Source of the DNA: an uncultured Flavobacteriaceae bacterium
GTDB lineage: Bacteria; Bacteroidota; Bacteroidia; Flavobacteriales; Flavobacteriaceae
DNA length: 64,000 nucleotides
Direction of reading: 5' to 3'
Assembly: GCA_947494715.1 (NCBI GenBank)
Contig: CANLWG010000006.1
Location: 62,001 to 126,000, forward strand
This document shows, piece by piece, positions 18,233-26,433 of this stretch. Made by a program: the position numbers and the translations under genes. The notes under the pieces were generated by a model. The model made no database searches. It saw nothing but the letters and a program-made list of their open reading frames with translations, and was not told the origin of the DNA. Each line of letters opens with the position of its first letter. The first letter of the stretch is position 1.

Positions 18233-18994
18233 ATGGAAAACGAAATCACATTAAAACGTTTTACCGATTTACGAAGGGAACTGGGCCATACCCAGGCTGA
18301 ATTCGCAAAACTGCTCGGTGTCTCTAATACTACCGCCGATATCGAACGGGGGCGTACCAAACTTTCTGGCAAAGTTGTAACGGAACTTTTACGACAATTC
18401 AAGATAAACCCCTTATGGTTGTTCGGGGAGAGTGAGCAACAATATCTAGAGACTTCCAATACCAGTGTTATCCCTAAAGTAGTAACCGTGGATTCCTCGG
18501 ATAAGGAAAACATGGTATTGGTCAATGCCAAGGCTGCCGCAGGTTATCCTCAGAACATCCAGGATACAAGTTGGTACCAACAGTTACCGGCTTTTGACCT
18601 TCCTATTCCCGAGTTTCGGAATGCTACCTATCGCGGCTTTCAGGTAGAGGGGGATAGCATGTTGCCCAACTTGAAACCAGGGGAATGGGTATTGGCCAAA
18701 TCGGTGGAGGACATAGACCATGTAAGCCCCAACAAGATATATGTAGTGGTACTCCAAGATGCCGTTTTAGTAAAAAAGATAGAACGGCTGCCCAACCGTA
18801 ACCATATCACTTTGGTATCCCTTAATGAGTCGTATCCTCCATATGAAATAAAACCTTTCCAGATTCAAGAACTTTGGCAGGTAAGTAGCAAGATTACTTT
18901 TGGAGTGGATGCCACTACGGAAAAAGGTCTTCTTAGGCAGCTACAGGAGTCCATGGAAGAGTTGAAAGATCAATTACGACTTACCAAGAATTGA
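18233..18994 (+). CDS. LexA-like repressor: HTH_XRE domain plus S24 self-cleaving peptidase domain
   Basis: A 253-residue protein. Residues about 8-62 are a lambda/Cro-type HTH (RRELGHTQAEFAKLLGVS). Residues about 95-225 are a LexA/UmuD-type S24 domain with cleavage site Ala103-Gly104 (AKAAAGYP), nucleophile Ser142 in GDSM and the general-base lysine near 181 (VLVKK). The final 25 residues are probably coiled coil. RecA-stimulated self-cleavage would relieve repression. It is divergent from the radical SAM repair cassette and has its own promoter overlapped by a dyad, which points to autoregulation. The XRE-type DNA-binding domain differs from the winged helix of classical LexA. Domain calls are sure; the target set is inferred. 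Confidence 0.9.
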   Translation: MENEITLKRFTDLRRELGHTQAEFAKLLGVSNTTADIERGRTKLSGKVVTELLRQFKINPLWLFGESEQQYLETSNTSVIPKVVTVDSSDKENMVLVNAKAAAGYPQNIQDTSWYQQLPAFDLPIPEFRNATYRGFQVEGDSMLPNLKPGEWVLAKSVEDIDHVSPNKIYVVVLQDAVLVKKIERLPNRNHITLVSLNESYPPYEIKPFQIQELWQVSSKITFGVDATTEKGLLRQLQESMEELKDQLRLTKN

Positions 18995-19035
18995 AAAGAA
19001 AAAATATCCCAATTCTACAACACATAAAAATGGAA

Positions 19036-19079
19036 AAATAAACAAACAGGGACTTATCCAAGTCCCTGTTTGTTTATTT
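19036..19079. terminator. Bidirectional rho-independent-type terminator
   Basis: A perfect 20-bp inverted repeat (19036-19055 with 19060-19079) with a 4-base loop and a GGGACTT core, bordered by A- and T-rich flanks. It separates the LexA-like gene from the convergent small peptide gene, whose stop codon begins at its right edge. Confidence 0.85.
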
Positions 19080-19267
19080 TATGCAGGTACACATATTTTG
19101 CCAGAGCCTGGAAAACTCATACATAGCAGGGGACAGTTCTGTGAACCGCATTCCCAATGGCCACTACAGGAGTTCCCTAAATTGTAACAATCACCGGAAC
19201 CTCCGTTAATAGACTTTTGTTCCGTTTTGGTCAAAATTCTGCCAAGATTTAAAATGGACTTTTTCAT
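19079..19267 (-). CDS. Small cysteine-rich secreted peptide precursor with double-glycine leader
   Basis: A 62-residue precursor. The first 23 residues are a leader of the Bacteroidota natural-product type (ILNLGRILTKTEQKSINGG), ending in Gly-Gly at 22-23, where a C39 peptidase/ABC exporter would cut. The 39-residue core has six cysteines (27, 34, 40, 45, 49, 59; spacing C6C5C4C3C9C), enough for three disulfides or other crosslinks. No exporter, maturation enzyme or immunity gene is visible in the window, so it would depend on genes elsewhere. The core may be a bacteriocin, signal peptide or other secreted peptide. The strong terminator at its 3' end and the good leader argue that the ORF is real. 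Confidence 0.75.
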   Translation of the reverse strand: MKKSILNLGRILTKTEQKSINGGSGDCYNLGNSCSGHWECGSQNCPLLCMSFPGSGKICVPA

Positions 19268-19605
19268 GATTAAAATTTAAAGATTCAATACTTCCCTGAA
19301 CATTTAAAGACACTCAAGGCCTGTGTCTATTCTTCGCGAATAAATATCTTTAAAATTGGGGCCAACCTCACGCGGCCCATTGGTTTGGGGGGAAACAATT
19401 ACCATAGTATAAAAATAGTTTAATGAATAGTATTTAGCAAATAAATTCCTACAGATAATAGAGAAAATATTTCAATATTCTTGACATTTTAATTGGACGC
19501 GTACCCGGAATACATTATCATAGCTTTAAAAAATGCCAATAGTGAAGAAAATGATTTGATCTTCGAAAAGTCGTATTTTTAAATTTTAGAAATTCTGGGG
19601 ATTCT
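19268..19605. other. 338-base intergenic region between divergent peptide and ion-channel genes
   Basis: AT-rich sequence that must hold the start regions of the leftward peptide gene and the rightward channel gene. I see no ORF with coding character, no clear TTG/TAnnTTTG pair and no strong hairpin. Confidence 0.5.
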
Positions 19606-20700
19606 ATGAGACTACGATGGTCTTTTCTTCTTTTTGTGTTGCTCTTAACGGGGGCGAGGGGTCAATCTAAAAGCGATAATTCATTTTCAAATACAGAAGT
19701 ATTGAAAGTAGGTTATACCACGGCTCCACCTTTTGTTGTTCAAGAGGATACGGTTTTACGAGGTATTAATATTTGGTTGTGGAAACGAGTGGCCAAAGAC
19801 TTGAAGTTGGAATATAAGATTTTGCCCATGGACTTTTCCGATATGCTGGATTCCTTGGAAACTGGGGGTATTGAAGTAAGTATAAATCCGCTCACAATAA
19901 CAAGTGAACGAAGTAAGAAAATGGAATTTACACATTCCTTCTACGCTTCCAATTCTACTGTTGCCGTAGCGGAAATCTCCTCCTTTGACAAGCTTCTAGA
20001 TTTTGTCCGTGCTTTTTTCAACCTAAATTTTTTAAAAGGTCTTGTGGTTTTGCTTTTGATTATCTTTTTATTTGGTCTGGCCGGTTGGTACTTTGAGCGT
20101 AAGGAAAATCCAGATCACTTTCGCTCTGGCCTCCATGGTATTTGGGACGGACTATGGTGGTCTGCCGTAACACTTACTACTGTAGGCTACGGAGACAAGG
20201 CCCCAAGGACCAGAATGGGTAAAACCGTAGCTTTGATACTGATGTTCGGAGGGCTTTTGTTCATATCCGGACTTACGGCAAGTATTGCTTCCGGTCTTAC
20301 GGTAAACCATTTGACCAACGATCCGGACAGTTTTAATGAGTTTAAGGAACGTTCGGTGGGCTCCGTAAAAAATACGGGAACCAGTGAATTTCTAAAATCC
20401 CGTTTCTTTCAAGATTTAAAAGAATACAATACAGTTACCGAAGGACTCTCGGCTTTAAAAAATAATGATATTGAGGCGTTTATGTACGATGAGCCTATTC
20501 TGAAGTACCGTATCGCCAAAGATTCATCGATGACCCATATCGGTATTCTACCCATTAAATTTGATATACAATTCTATGCCTTTGGCATTGCCAAAAAGCG
20601 CACTAAATTGGAACAGGCAATTTCCCAGCGTATTTTGGAAATCATGGAGACCGACGAATGGCGTATAATCTTGAACGAATTTAAATTGAACGAATTTTAG
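19606..20700 (+). CDS. Prokaryotic ionotropic glutamate receptor-like potassium channel (GluR0 type)
   Basis: A 364-residue protein with the layout signal peptide (1-20), ligand-binding lobe S1 (about 31-125), TM1 (about 145-163), pore loop, TM2 (about 206-225), lobe S2 (about 240-364). The selectivity filter is TTVGYGD (191-197), identical to potassium channels. S1 has the conserved TSERSKKMEFT segment, whose Arg102 is placed like the ligand alpha-carboxylate arginine of glutamate receptors. In S2, Asp295 in AFMYDEPIL is placed like the ligand amino-group acid. The protein should gate potassium flow on binding a periplasmic amino acid. It ends 4 bases from the convergent Ggt gene. Channel architecture is clear; the ligand is not known. 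Confidence 0.9.
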   Translation: MRLRWSFLLFVLLLTGARGQSKSDNSFSNTEVLKVGYTTAPPFVVQEDTVLRGINIWLWKRVAKDLKLEYKILPMDFSDMLDSLETGGIEVSINPLTITSERSKKMEFTHSFYASNSTVAVAEISSFDKLLDFVRAFFNLNFLKGLVVLLLIIFLFGLAGWYFERKENPDHFRSGLHGIWDGLWWSAVTLTTVGYGDKAPRTRMGKTVALILMFGGLLFISGLTASIASGLTVNHLTNDPDSFNEFKERSVGSVKNTGTSEFLKSRFFQDLKEYNTVTEGLSALKNNDIEAFMYDEPILKYRIAKDSSMTHIGILPIKFDIQFYAFGIAKKRTKLEQAISQRILEIMETDEWRIILNEFKLNEF

Positions 20701-20704
20701 GATA

Positions 20705-22387
20705 CTAAAAACCTACCGCGCTGTCATCACCTCTTGGGTCGGCACCACCTTCCAAGCGGCCGTCGGGCAATACACGAATAGCATCTACCTTACCTATAAT
20801 GGGTGTACGCTTCTCGTTTATAGGATATCCTTTAGCTTCTAAGGCCGATTTTAATTCTGACGGAAATCCTTCAGGTTCGAATGTAATATGGTCTGGTAAC
20901 CATTGGTGGTGGAAACGGGGTGCATTTACGGCCTCTTGCATGCTCATCTCAAACTCATAAACATTCAAAATAGTTTGAGCCACCGCGGTTATAATAGTGG
21001 AACCACCCGGAGTCCCTACTACCATCCAGAGCTGACCATCTTTTTCCACAATGGTAGGGGTCATACTACTTAACATTCTTTTTTCCGGGGCGATGCTATT
21101 AGCTTCAGCACCAATAAGCCCGAACATATTGGGAACCCCGGGTTTAGCACTAAAATCATCCATTTCATTGTTCAGGAAAAAACCCAATTCATCACAATAA
21201 AGTTTTGAACCATAGGCACCATTGAGGGTAGTGGTAACGGAAACCGCATTGCCTTGTTGATCAACAATGGAATAATGGGTGGTTTCAGCACTTTCCAAGA
21301 TATCAATGGACCCTTGCCGTACTTCTGAAGACGGGGTGGCCTTTTCAAAGGAAAAATTACTCATTCGTTTTTCAAGATAACTGTTACTCAAAAGAACATC
21401 CAATGGAATATCCACAAAATCCGGGTCACCCAAATAGTAATTTCGATCGGCATAGGCCCTACGGGCAGCTTCCGTAAACAATTGTATGGCCTCGGGTGAA
21501 TTGTGTCCATATTCGGAAATATCAAAAGGTTCGATCATCTTAAAAATCTGATTGATGGTGACTCCGCCACTACTTGGCGGACTCATGGAAATGATACGCA
21601 GGTCCTTATATTTGAAAATAATGGGCTGCCTCCATTTTACCTCATACTTTGCTAAATCTTCCTCAGTAACATAGCCTCCTTTTTTTTGTATAAAGTGGGC
21701 CAAAATCTTGGCAGTTTCTCCTTTATAGAATTCATCGCGACCGTTTTTGGATATTCGTCGCAATGTATTGGCGAGGGCGGGATATTGCAAGGTATCCCCG
21801 GTCACACATTGGCTATAAAACAATGTACTGTCCCCGTTGACCTCCAAAATCGCCTCCCAATAATGATCTAGTCGAGCGGCTTGTTTTTGGGTAACCACTA
21901 CGCCTTTATCCACCAATTCAATAACTGGAGCAATGATCTGCTCCATAGGTAGTGTACCGAATTTTTTGTGCACCTCAAATATACCGGCAATTGTTCCCGG
22001 AACACCCACTCCCGTTGCTCCCTTGATACTCATATTCGGAATTACGTTGCCCAAGGAATCCAGATACATATCCTTATGAGCGGACAAAGGTGCTTTCTCT
22101 CGATAATCCAATGCGCCAACATTTCCATTAGCTTTGCGGTAAACCATAAATCCCCCGCCTCCAAGGTTGCCTGCGTAGGGGTAAGCGACCGCCAGTGCCA
22201 ATTCCGTCCCTACCATCGCATCAAAAGCGTTCCCGCCTTTTTTTAAAATGTCGACCCCGATTTTGGAGGCTTCTTCCCTTGCCGAAACGACCATAGCCTT
22301 TTGGGCAACGGTTCCGGTGGGTTTTGGGGGACTCTTTTTACAATGTATGCATAGCAATAGGGGGAAGAATAGAATTATTTTTCGCAT
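20705..22387 (-). CDS. ggt: Gamma-glutamyltransferase
   Basis: A 560-residue precursor. The autoprocessing site and nucleophile are in TTHYSIVDQ (Thr369 begins the small subunit), with GNAVSVTTTLN following and the PPSSGG and GTPGGSTI motifs present. It hydrolyses or transfers the gamma-glutamyl group of glutathione and related peptides outside the cytoplasm, releasing glutamate. The N-terminus is a lipoprotein-like signal with Cys16 after LLCIH, an imperfect lipobox. The ATG at 22387 overlaps the end of the acpH-like gene by 13 bases, so the two are likely co-transcribed. Convergent with the GluR0-like channel. Confidence 0.95.
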   Translation of the reverse strand: MRKIILFFPLLLCIHCKKSPPKPTGTVAQKAMVVSAREEASKIGVDILKKGGNAFDAMVGTELALAVAYPYAGNLGGGGFMVYRKANGNVGALDYREKAPLSAHKDMYLDSLGNVIPNMSIKGATGVGVPGTIAGIFEVHKKFGTLPMEQIIAPVIELVDKGVVVTQKQAARLDHYWEAILEVNGDSTLFYSQCVTGDTLQYPALANTLRRISKNGRDEFYKGETAKILAHFIQKKGGYVTEEDLAKYEVKWRQPIIFKYKDLRIISMSPPSSGGVTINQIFKMIEPFDISEYGHNSPEAIQLFTEAARRAYADRNYYLGDPDFVDIPLDVLLSNSYLEKRMSNFSFEKATPSSEVRQGSIDILESAETTHYSIVDQQGNAVSVTTTLNGAYGSKLYCDELGFFLNNEMDDFSAKPGVPNMFGLIGAEANSIAPEKRMLSSMTPTIVEKDGQLWMVVGTPGGSTIITAVAQTILNVYEFEMSMQEAVNAPRFHHQWLPDHITFEPEGFPSELKSALEAKGYPINEKRTPIIGKVDAIRVLPDGRLEGGADPRGDDSAVGF

Positions 22388-22968
22388 AAGGAGATATACT
22401 TTTGTTTTGAGAAAATGATCAACTCCTCAAAAAACGCCGTAAATTCTTCTTCAAAGAGTATATAGTTTTTTTCGAGGTCCAAAATGGCAAAATTCATTTT
22501 GGATTTGTTTTGGGTCCTTCGGTTCATGCCGTTCAAGACCCGCCCGATCCCCTTCATTTTGGCATAGTTCACCAACCAGTTGTCCGCAATCATATAAGGC
22601 ATCATACGTTTTATACCTTCTGGCAATAGCACGTAGTTTACTTCCAAGAGGTCATAAAATCGATCTACGAATACCTCTAACGGAATGTCGGAATATCGCT
22701 TCCAATTCTTTGCAAGAAAATGATCATAAAAAATATCCACGATTACCATGCTATAATGGCCGTAGTTTTCATGCAAGCGTTTACTGCTTTTTTTTGGAAT
22801 GTGGTGGGCGTCCGTATAGGTGTCGATTTCCCGATGTAATAAAATTCCTTTTTGAATGGAGTCCGGCAAATGCTTGAATTTATTGCCCCTAATGCTATCG
22901 GCGATAAAATTTCCGATGGTAATATCATCATCCCCAAAGGAAAGATATATATGTGCCAAAAAATTCAT
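22375..22968 (-). CDS. Acyl carrier protein phosphodiesterase family protein (AcpH/DUF479-like)
   Basis: A 197-residue protein starting MNFLAHIYLSFGDDDITIGNFIAD, the typical N-terminus of the family, with the HREIDTYTDAH metal-binding block and the D-IFYDHFLAKNW segment of this HD-like fold. In gamma-proteobacteria AcpH removes the 4'-phosphopantetheine arm from acyl carrier protein; in Bacteroidota the activity is assumed. The open frame extends 38 codons upstream to 23082, but those run into the glmM start region and do not look like this family, so ATG at 22968 is used. Overlaps the ggt start by 13 bases. Confidence 0.85.
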   Translation of the reverse strand: MNFLAHIYLSFGDDDITIGNFIADSIRGNKFKHLPDSIQKGILLHREIDTYTDAHHIPKKSSKRLHENYGHYSMVIVDIFYDHFLAKNWKRYSDIPLEVFVDRFYDLLEVNYVLLPEGIKRMMPYMIADNWLVNYAKMKGIGRVLNGMNRRTQNKSKMNFAILDLEKNYILFEEEFTAFFEELIIFSKQKYISLCEK

Positions 22969-23014
22969 AATGACGAATTTACAAAGAAGGAGCACCGTTT
23001 TTATATCAGATAGA

Positions 23015-23022
23015 TATATTTG
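23015..23022 (+). promoter_or_regulatory. Candidate -7 element for glmM
   Basis: TATATTTG matches TAnnTTTG and ends 19 bases before the ATG at 23042. No clear -33 TTG is seen. Confidence 0.4.
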
Positions 23023-23041
23023 CAAAAACTTTTTCACACCT

Positions 23042-24430
23042 ATGACACTTATAAAATCGATTTCCGGCATACGCGGCACCATTGGTGGCCGACCGGGAGA
23101 TAACTTAACACCTATAGACGCCGTTAAATTTGCCGCCGCTTATGGTATTTGGCTAAAGGAATATTCCCAAAAGGAACAACTAAAAGTGGCAATTGGCAGA
23201 GATGCTCGACTTTCTGGGGAAATGATTCAGAACCTTGTAGTTTCAACCCTTGTTGGTCTTGGGGTCGATGTCATTGACCTTGGGCTCTCCACAACGCCTA
23301 CTGTAGAAATCGCCGTTCCTCTGGAAGAGGCCGATGGAGGCATTATTCTAACAGCTAGTCACAACCCTAAACAATGGAATGCCTTAAAATTACTGAACGA
23401 AAAAGGTGAATTTTTAGATGCGGAACAGGGGAAAAAGATTTTGGAAATTGCGGAAAGGGAGGATTTTGATTTTGCCGAGGTAGATGATCTAGGAACAATA
23501 ACCAAGAACGATGCCTACATTGATATACATATAGATGAAGTATTGAATTTATCCCTTGTGGATGCAGAAACTATACGAAATGCTAAATTCAAAGTAGTAG
23601 TTGATGGTGTGAATTCTACCGGCGGTATAGCCATTCCGAAACTTTTGGAGGCACTTGGTGTAGAGGTCATTAAGCTATACTGCGAGCCAACGGGACACTT
23701 TCCGCATAACCCAGAACCCTTAAAAGAACATCTAACGGATATTTGTCAGTTGGTAGTTGAGGAAAAGGCGGATTTTGGCATTGTCGTAGACCCAGATGTT
23801 GATCGGTTGGCCTTTATTAGCAATGAGGGAGAAATGTTCGGGGAGGAATATACCCTGGTTGCTTGTGCAGATTACGTATTGGGCAAGACCAAAGGAAATA
23901 CCGTCTCCAATCTTTCGTCATCCCGAGCTTTACGGGATGTTACCCAAAAGCATGGAGGGACGTATGAAGCGGCAGCCGTTGGAGAGGTAAACGTGGTAAT
24001 CAAGATGAAAGCAAATAATGCTATTATCGGAGGAGAAGGCAATGGCGGAATCATTTATCCAGAAAGTCATTATGGTCGAGATTCTTTGGTTGGCACGGCC
24101 CTTTTCCTAATGTTGATGGCCGAGAAGGGTGGAACGGTTGCTGAACTTAGGGCCAGTTATCCATCTTATTTCATGAGCAAAAAGAAAATTGAGCTAACAC
24201 CGGATTTGGATGTTGACGGCATTCTAAAAGCAATGGAGAAAAAATATCAAGATGAGGACATATCCACTATTGATGGGGTAAAAATAGATTTTCCTGAGAA
24301 TTGGGTACACCTTAGAAAATCCAACACGGAACCTATTATTAGAATATACACAGAGGCTAAAAGCCAATCCGAGGCAGATGGGTTGGCGGAAAGAATAATT
24401 TCAGAAATAAAAGAAGTCGCAGGGATTTAG
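23042..24430 (+). CDS. glmM: Phosphoglucosamine mutase
   Basis: A 462-residue alpha-D-phosphohexomutase. The N-terminus is ISGIRGTIGG. The phosphoserine loop is TASHNPKQWNALK, the metal loop is VDPDVDRLA, the sugar-binding loop is GEGNGG, and the phosphate-binding end is RKSNTEPIIRIYTEA. It converts glucosamine-6-phosphate to glucosamine-1-phosphate for UDP-GlcNAc, feeding peptidoglycan and lipid A. The frame is open from 22856, but the true start is the ATG at 23042, 20 bases after a -7 box. Distinguishing GlmM from other phosphohexomutases relies on overall similarity. Its last 4 bases overlap the convergent sterol-desaturase-family gene. Confidence 0.88.
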   Translation: MTLIKSISGIRGTIGGRPGDNLTPIDAVKFAAAYGIWLKEYSQKEQLKVAIGRDARLSGEMIQNLVVSTLVGLGVDVIDLGLSTTPTVEIAVPLEEADGGIILTASHNPKQWNALKLLNEKGEFLDAEQGKKILEIAEREDFDFAEVDDLGTITKNDAYIDIHIDEVLNLSLVDAETIRNAKFKVVVDGVNSTGGIAIPKLLEALGVEVIKLYCEPTGHFPHNPEPLKEHLTDICQLVVEEKADFGIVVDPDVDRLAFISNEGEMFGEEYTLVACADYVLGKTKGNTVSNLSSSRALRDVTQKHGGTYEAAAVGEVNVVIKMKANNAIIGGEGNGGIIYPESHYGRDSLVGTALFLMLMAEKGGTVAELRASYPSYFMSKKKIELTPDLDVDGILKAMEKKYQDEDISTIDGVKIDFPENWVHLRKSNTEPIIRIYTEAKSQSEADGLAERIISEIKEVAGI

Positions 24431-25416
24431 GCCTCTTTTTCATTGAGGTAGTTTCCTCTAACAATTTTAGCCGTCCGATGTTCCCCTGAATGATGCCAAC
24501 CCGGAGGCATGACAATATATTTCAATTTGTTCATAAGCCCTGGAGCATTGGCAACATCTTTGGCCAAAGCAATAATTTCGCCAAAATAAACATCGAGGAA
24601 GCTCCCGGAATTCATTTTTCGGGTTATTCCATATTCTATCTTTACGGCATTCTGTTCCTCTTGATACGTCCTGAATACGCGATCCCAAATATTGAGCAGA
24701 TTACAGAAATTGGTATCCATATAGAGGGGGTTCCTGGCATGGTGTACCCTATGATGGGAAGGTGTGAGAATAAATTTGCCCAAAAAGCCGAACCTTGCGT
24801 CTTTAATTAAGTTTTCACCCACGTGGATGAACGCTCCATAGGTGCCGTCTATAAACATAATTGCAAATAACATGGCGGGTTCTACCCCGGCCAGTATACA
24901 CACGGTTGTCCTTATAACATCGGCATAAGGAGCCTCCAGGAAAAAATGGGCATACGTAACAGAAAGATTCATTTCTTCCGGCGCGTGATGTGTAGAATGC
25001 AGGCACCAAAAAAGACGTACTTTATGGCCCCAGTAATGATACAGAAAATGCCCAAATTCCCAAACAATGTAACCATATATAAACCAGTACCAAGTAGGTT
25101 CCGTTTGGAAGGGGGCATAGGGTTGAAACCAGCCTATGCAAAGGGCGACCATAGCAATTGCGATAAAACGGCCTACGAAACGATTAAAAATATAGATTAA
25201 GAAATTTACCTTGTATACTTTGGTCTGGGGCTTTTTATAAATGAGGCCTAGAATAAGTTCCAAGATTACAAGCAACGGTATAATAGGTAGAATAAATGCT
25301 GTTATACCTTCATAGGTGCTAAGCGCACTGTAATCACCTGTTTTAAGTATTTCAAATACTTGGGTTATACCTAGAAAACCTAGGATTTCATTATATAGTA
25401 TTTCCAATATTTCCAT
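24427..25416 (-). CDS. Sterol desaturase / fatty acid hydroxylase superfamily membrane enzyme
   Basis: A 329-residue multi-spanning membrane protein. The histidine clusters are HFLYHYWGHK, HSTHHAPEEMN and HHRVHHARN, the eight-histidine pattern that binds a di-iron centre in this superfamily. Members hydroxylate or desaturate lipid chains, carotenoids or sterols using O2. Flavobacteria have several, and the substrate cannot be read from sequence. It is downstream of and on the same strand as the acyltransferase gene (71-base gap), so both may act on membrane lipids. The first 30 residues are amphipathic before the first membrane segment. Confidence 0.85.
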   Translation of the reverse strand: MEILEILYNEILGFLGITQVFEILKTGDYSALSTYEGITAFILPIIPLLVILELILGLIYKKPQTKVYKVNFLIYIFNRFVGRFIAIAMVALCIGWFQPYAPFQTEPTWYWFIYGYIVWEFGHFLYHYWGHKVRLFWCLHSTHHAPEEMNLSVTYAHFFLEAPYADVIRTTVCILAGVEPAMLFAIMFIDGTYGAFIHVGENLIKDARFGFLGKFILTPSHHRVHHARNPLYMDTNFCNLLNIWDRVFRTYQEEQNAVKIEYGITRKMNSGSFLDVYFGEIIALAKDVANAPGLMNKLKYIVMPPGWHHSGEHRTAKIVRGNYLNEKEA

Positions 25417-25487
25417 TAAGGATAGATTGTTTGTTTGGATAGACCAATTTCATATTGGATAAAGAAACTCAATTTTGTTGAAAATAG

Positions 25488-26375
25488 CTATAAAAACTCC
25501 TCTGGCACCTTATCCCGATGTTTCCACCTGCGGTGTGTCCATAGATAATGTTCCGGTCTTTCACGGATCTGTTGTTCCGTTAACCTTAGGAACTGATCCG
25601 TAATTTCATTTTTTTCCGTGGATTTACCGGAAACGGTAATCGGAATGAATTCAGCTTGGTAGTACCCTCGCTTAACTTTGGAGACTTTCAAAAAGACTAC
25701 CGCAAGGTCCAATTTGCGGGCCAGATTTTCCACACCAGTAAAAATAGGCACCTTAACACCCATGAATTCGGTCCAGTATTGCGCCAAATGTGCTTGCGGC
25801 GATTGATCATTAACTATTCCATAGATAGCGCGTACATTGTTCTTGTGATTCCTAACTACGGCGACCATAGTCTCCTTTTGATTGATTAGCGTAGTGTTCC
25901 ATTTGGCTCGTAGTCTTTTAACCAGGTTATCAAAATATCTATTACTAACCTTTTGATATACTGCGTAACCTTTGGAATCCACATAATTATTAATGCTTAC
26001 GTTCCATTCCCAATTGGCATAATGGGAGCATGCGATTAGAATACTCTTCTTTTTTTCGATTTCCCTCAGTGTATCAATGTTGATGATATGATATCGCTTT
26101 TTCACCTCGGCTTTGGAAAGTTGCATTGTCTTGATGGTTTCCAAGAATAGATCGCACATGTGCTTATAGAAATTCTTTTCTATCTTTTTGATTTCTTTAT
26201 CCGATTTTTCGGGAAAGACCAATTTCAAGTTGTTCCATACAACGGCCTTCCGGTATCCGATTATCCTATAGATCAAAAAATAAAGAAAATCAGAAAACCC
26301 ATAAAACAGCCTGTATGGTAAGATAGAAATAAGCCATAAAAATGGATATACCAGGACGAAAACGAGTAGCTGCAT
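25488..26375 (-). CDS. Lysophospholipid/lipid A acyltransferase family protein (LpxL-like)
   Basis: A 295-residue protein with an N-terminal membrane anchor (LLVFVLVYPFLWLISILPYRL). The acyltransferase motif is H-x4-E (HYANWE), and DQSPQ and FTGVENLARK are the second and third motif regions of the LpxL/HtrB family. These enzymes add secondary acyl chains to lipid A precursors or related lipids. The frame is open to 26435, but ATG at 26375 lies 17 bases after a TATATTTG -7 box and matches the family N-terminus. Divergent from the rhomboid gene across a palindromic promoter region. Confidence 0.88.
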   Translation of the reverse strand: MQLLVFVLVYPFLWLISILPYRLFYGFSDFLYFLIYRIIGYRKAVVWNNLKLVFPEKSDKEIKKIEKNFYKHMCDLFLETIKTMQLSKAEVKKRYHIINIDTLREIEKKKSILIACSHYANWEWNVSINNYVDSKGYAVYQKVSNRYFDNLVKRLRAKWNTTLINQKETMVAVVRNHKNNVRAIYGIVNDQSPQAHLAQYWTEFMGVKVPIFTGVENLARKLDLAVVFLKVSKVKRGYYQAEFIPITVSGKSTEKNEITDQFLRLTEQQIRERPEHYLWTHRRWKHRDKVPEEFL

Positions 26376-26391
26376 GCGTTTAGATAATGGG

Positions 26392-26409
26392 CAAATATAG
26401 CTATATTTG
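26392..26409. promoter_or_regulatory. Perfect 18-bp palindrome made of two divergent -7 boxes
   Basis: CAAATATAGCTATATTTG is its own reverse complement. Its two halves are TATATTTG (TAnnTTTG) facing left toward the acyltransferase (ATG 26375) and right toward the rhomboid gene (ATG 26434). A further CAAATATA lies at 26414-26421. Confidence 0.55.
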
Positions 26410-26433
26410 GCCCCAAATATAACCAAAGCGCAC

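Noticed and set aside
18223-18531. Minus-strand open frame of 102 codons over the LexA-like gene
   Set aside because: It is the complement of the HTH coding region, has no family character and no start signals; a shadow of the real gene.
22969-23082. N-terminal extension of the acpH-like gene to 23082
   Set aside because: The extra 38 residues are not family-like and would run across the glmM start; ATG at 22968 begins the conserved MNFLAH block.
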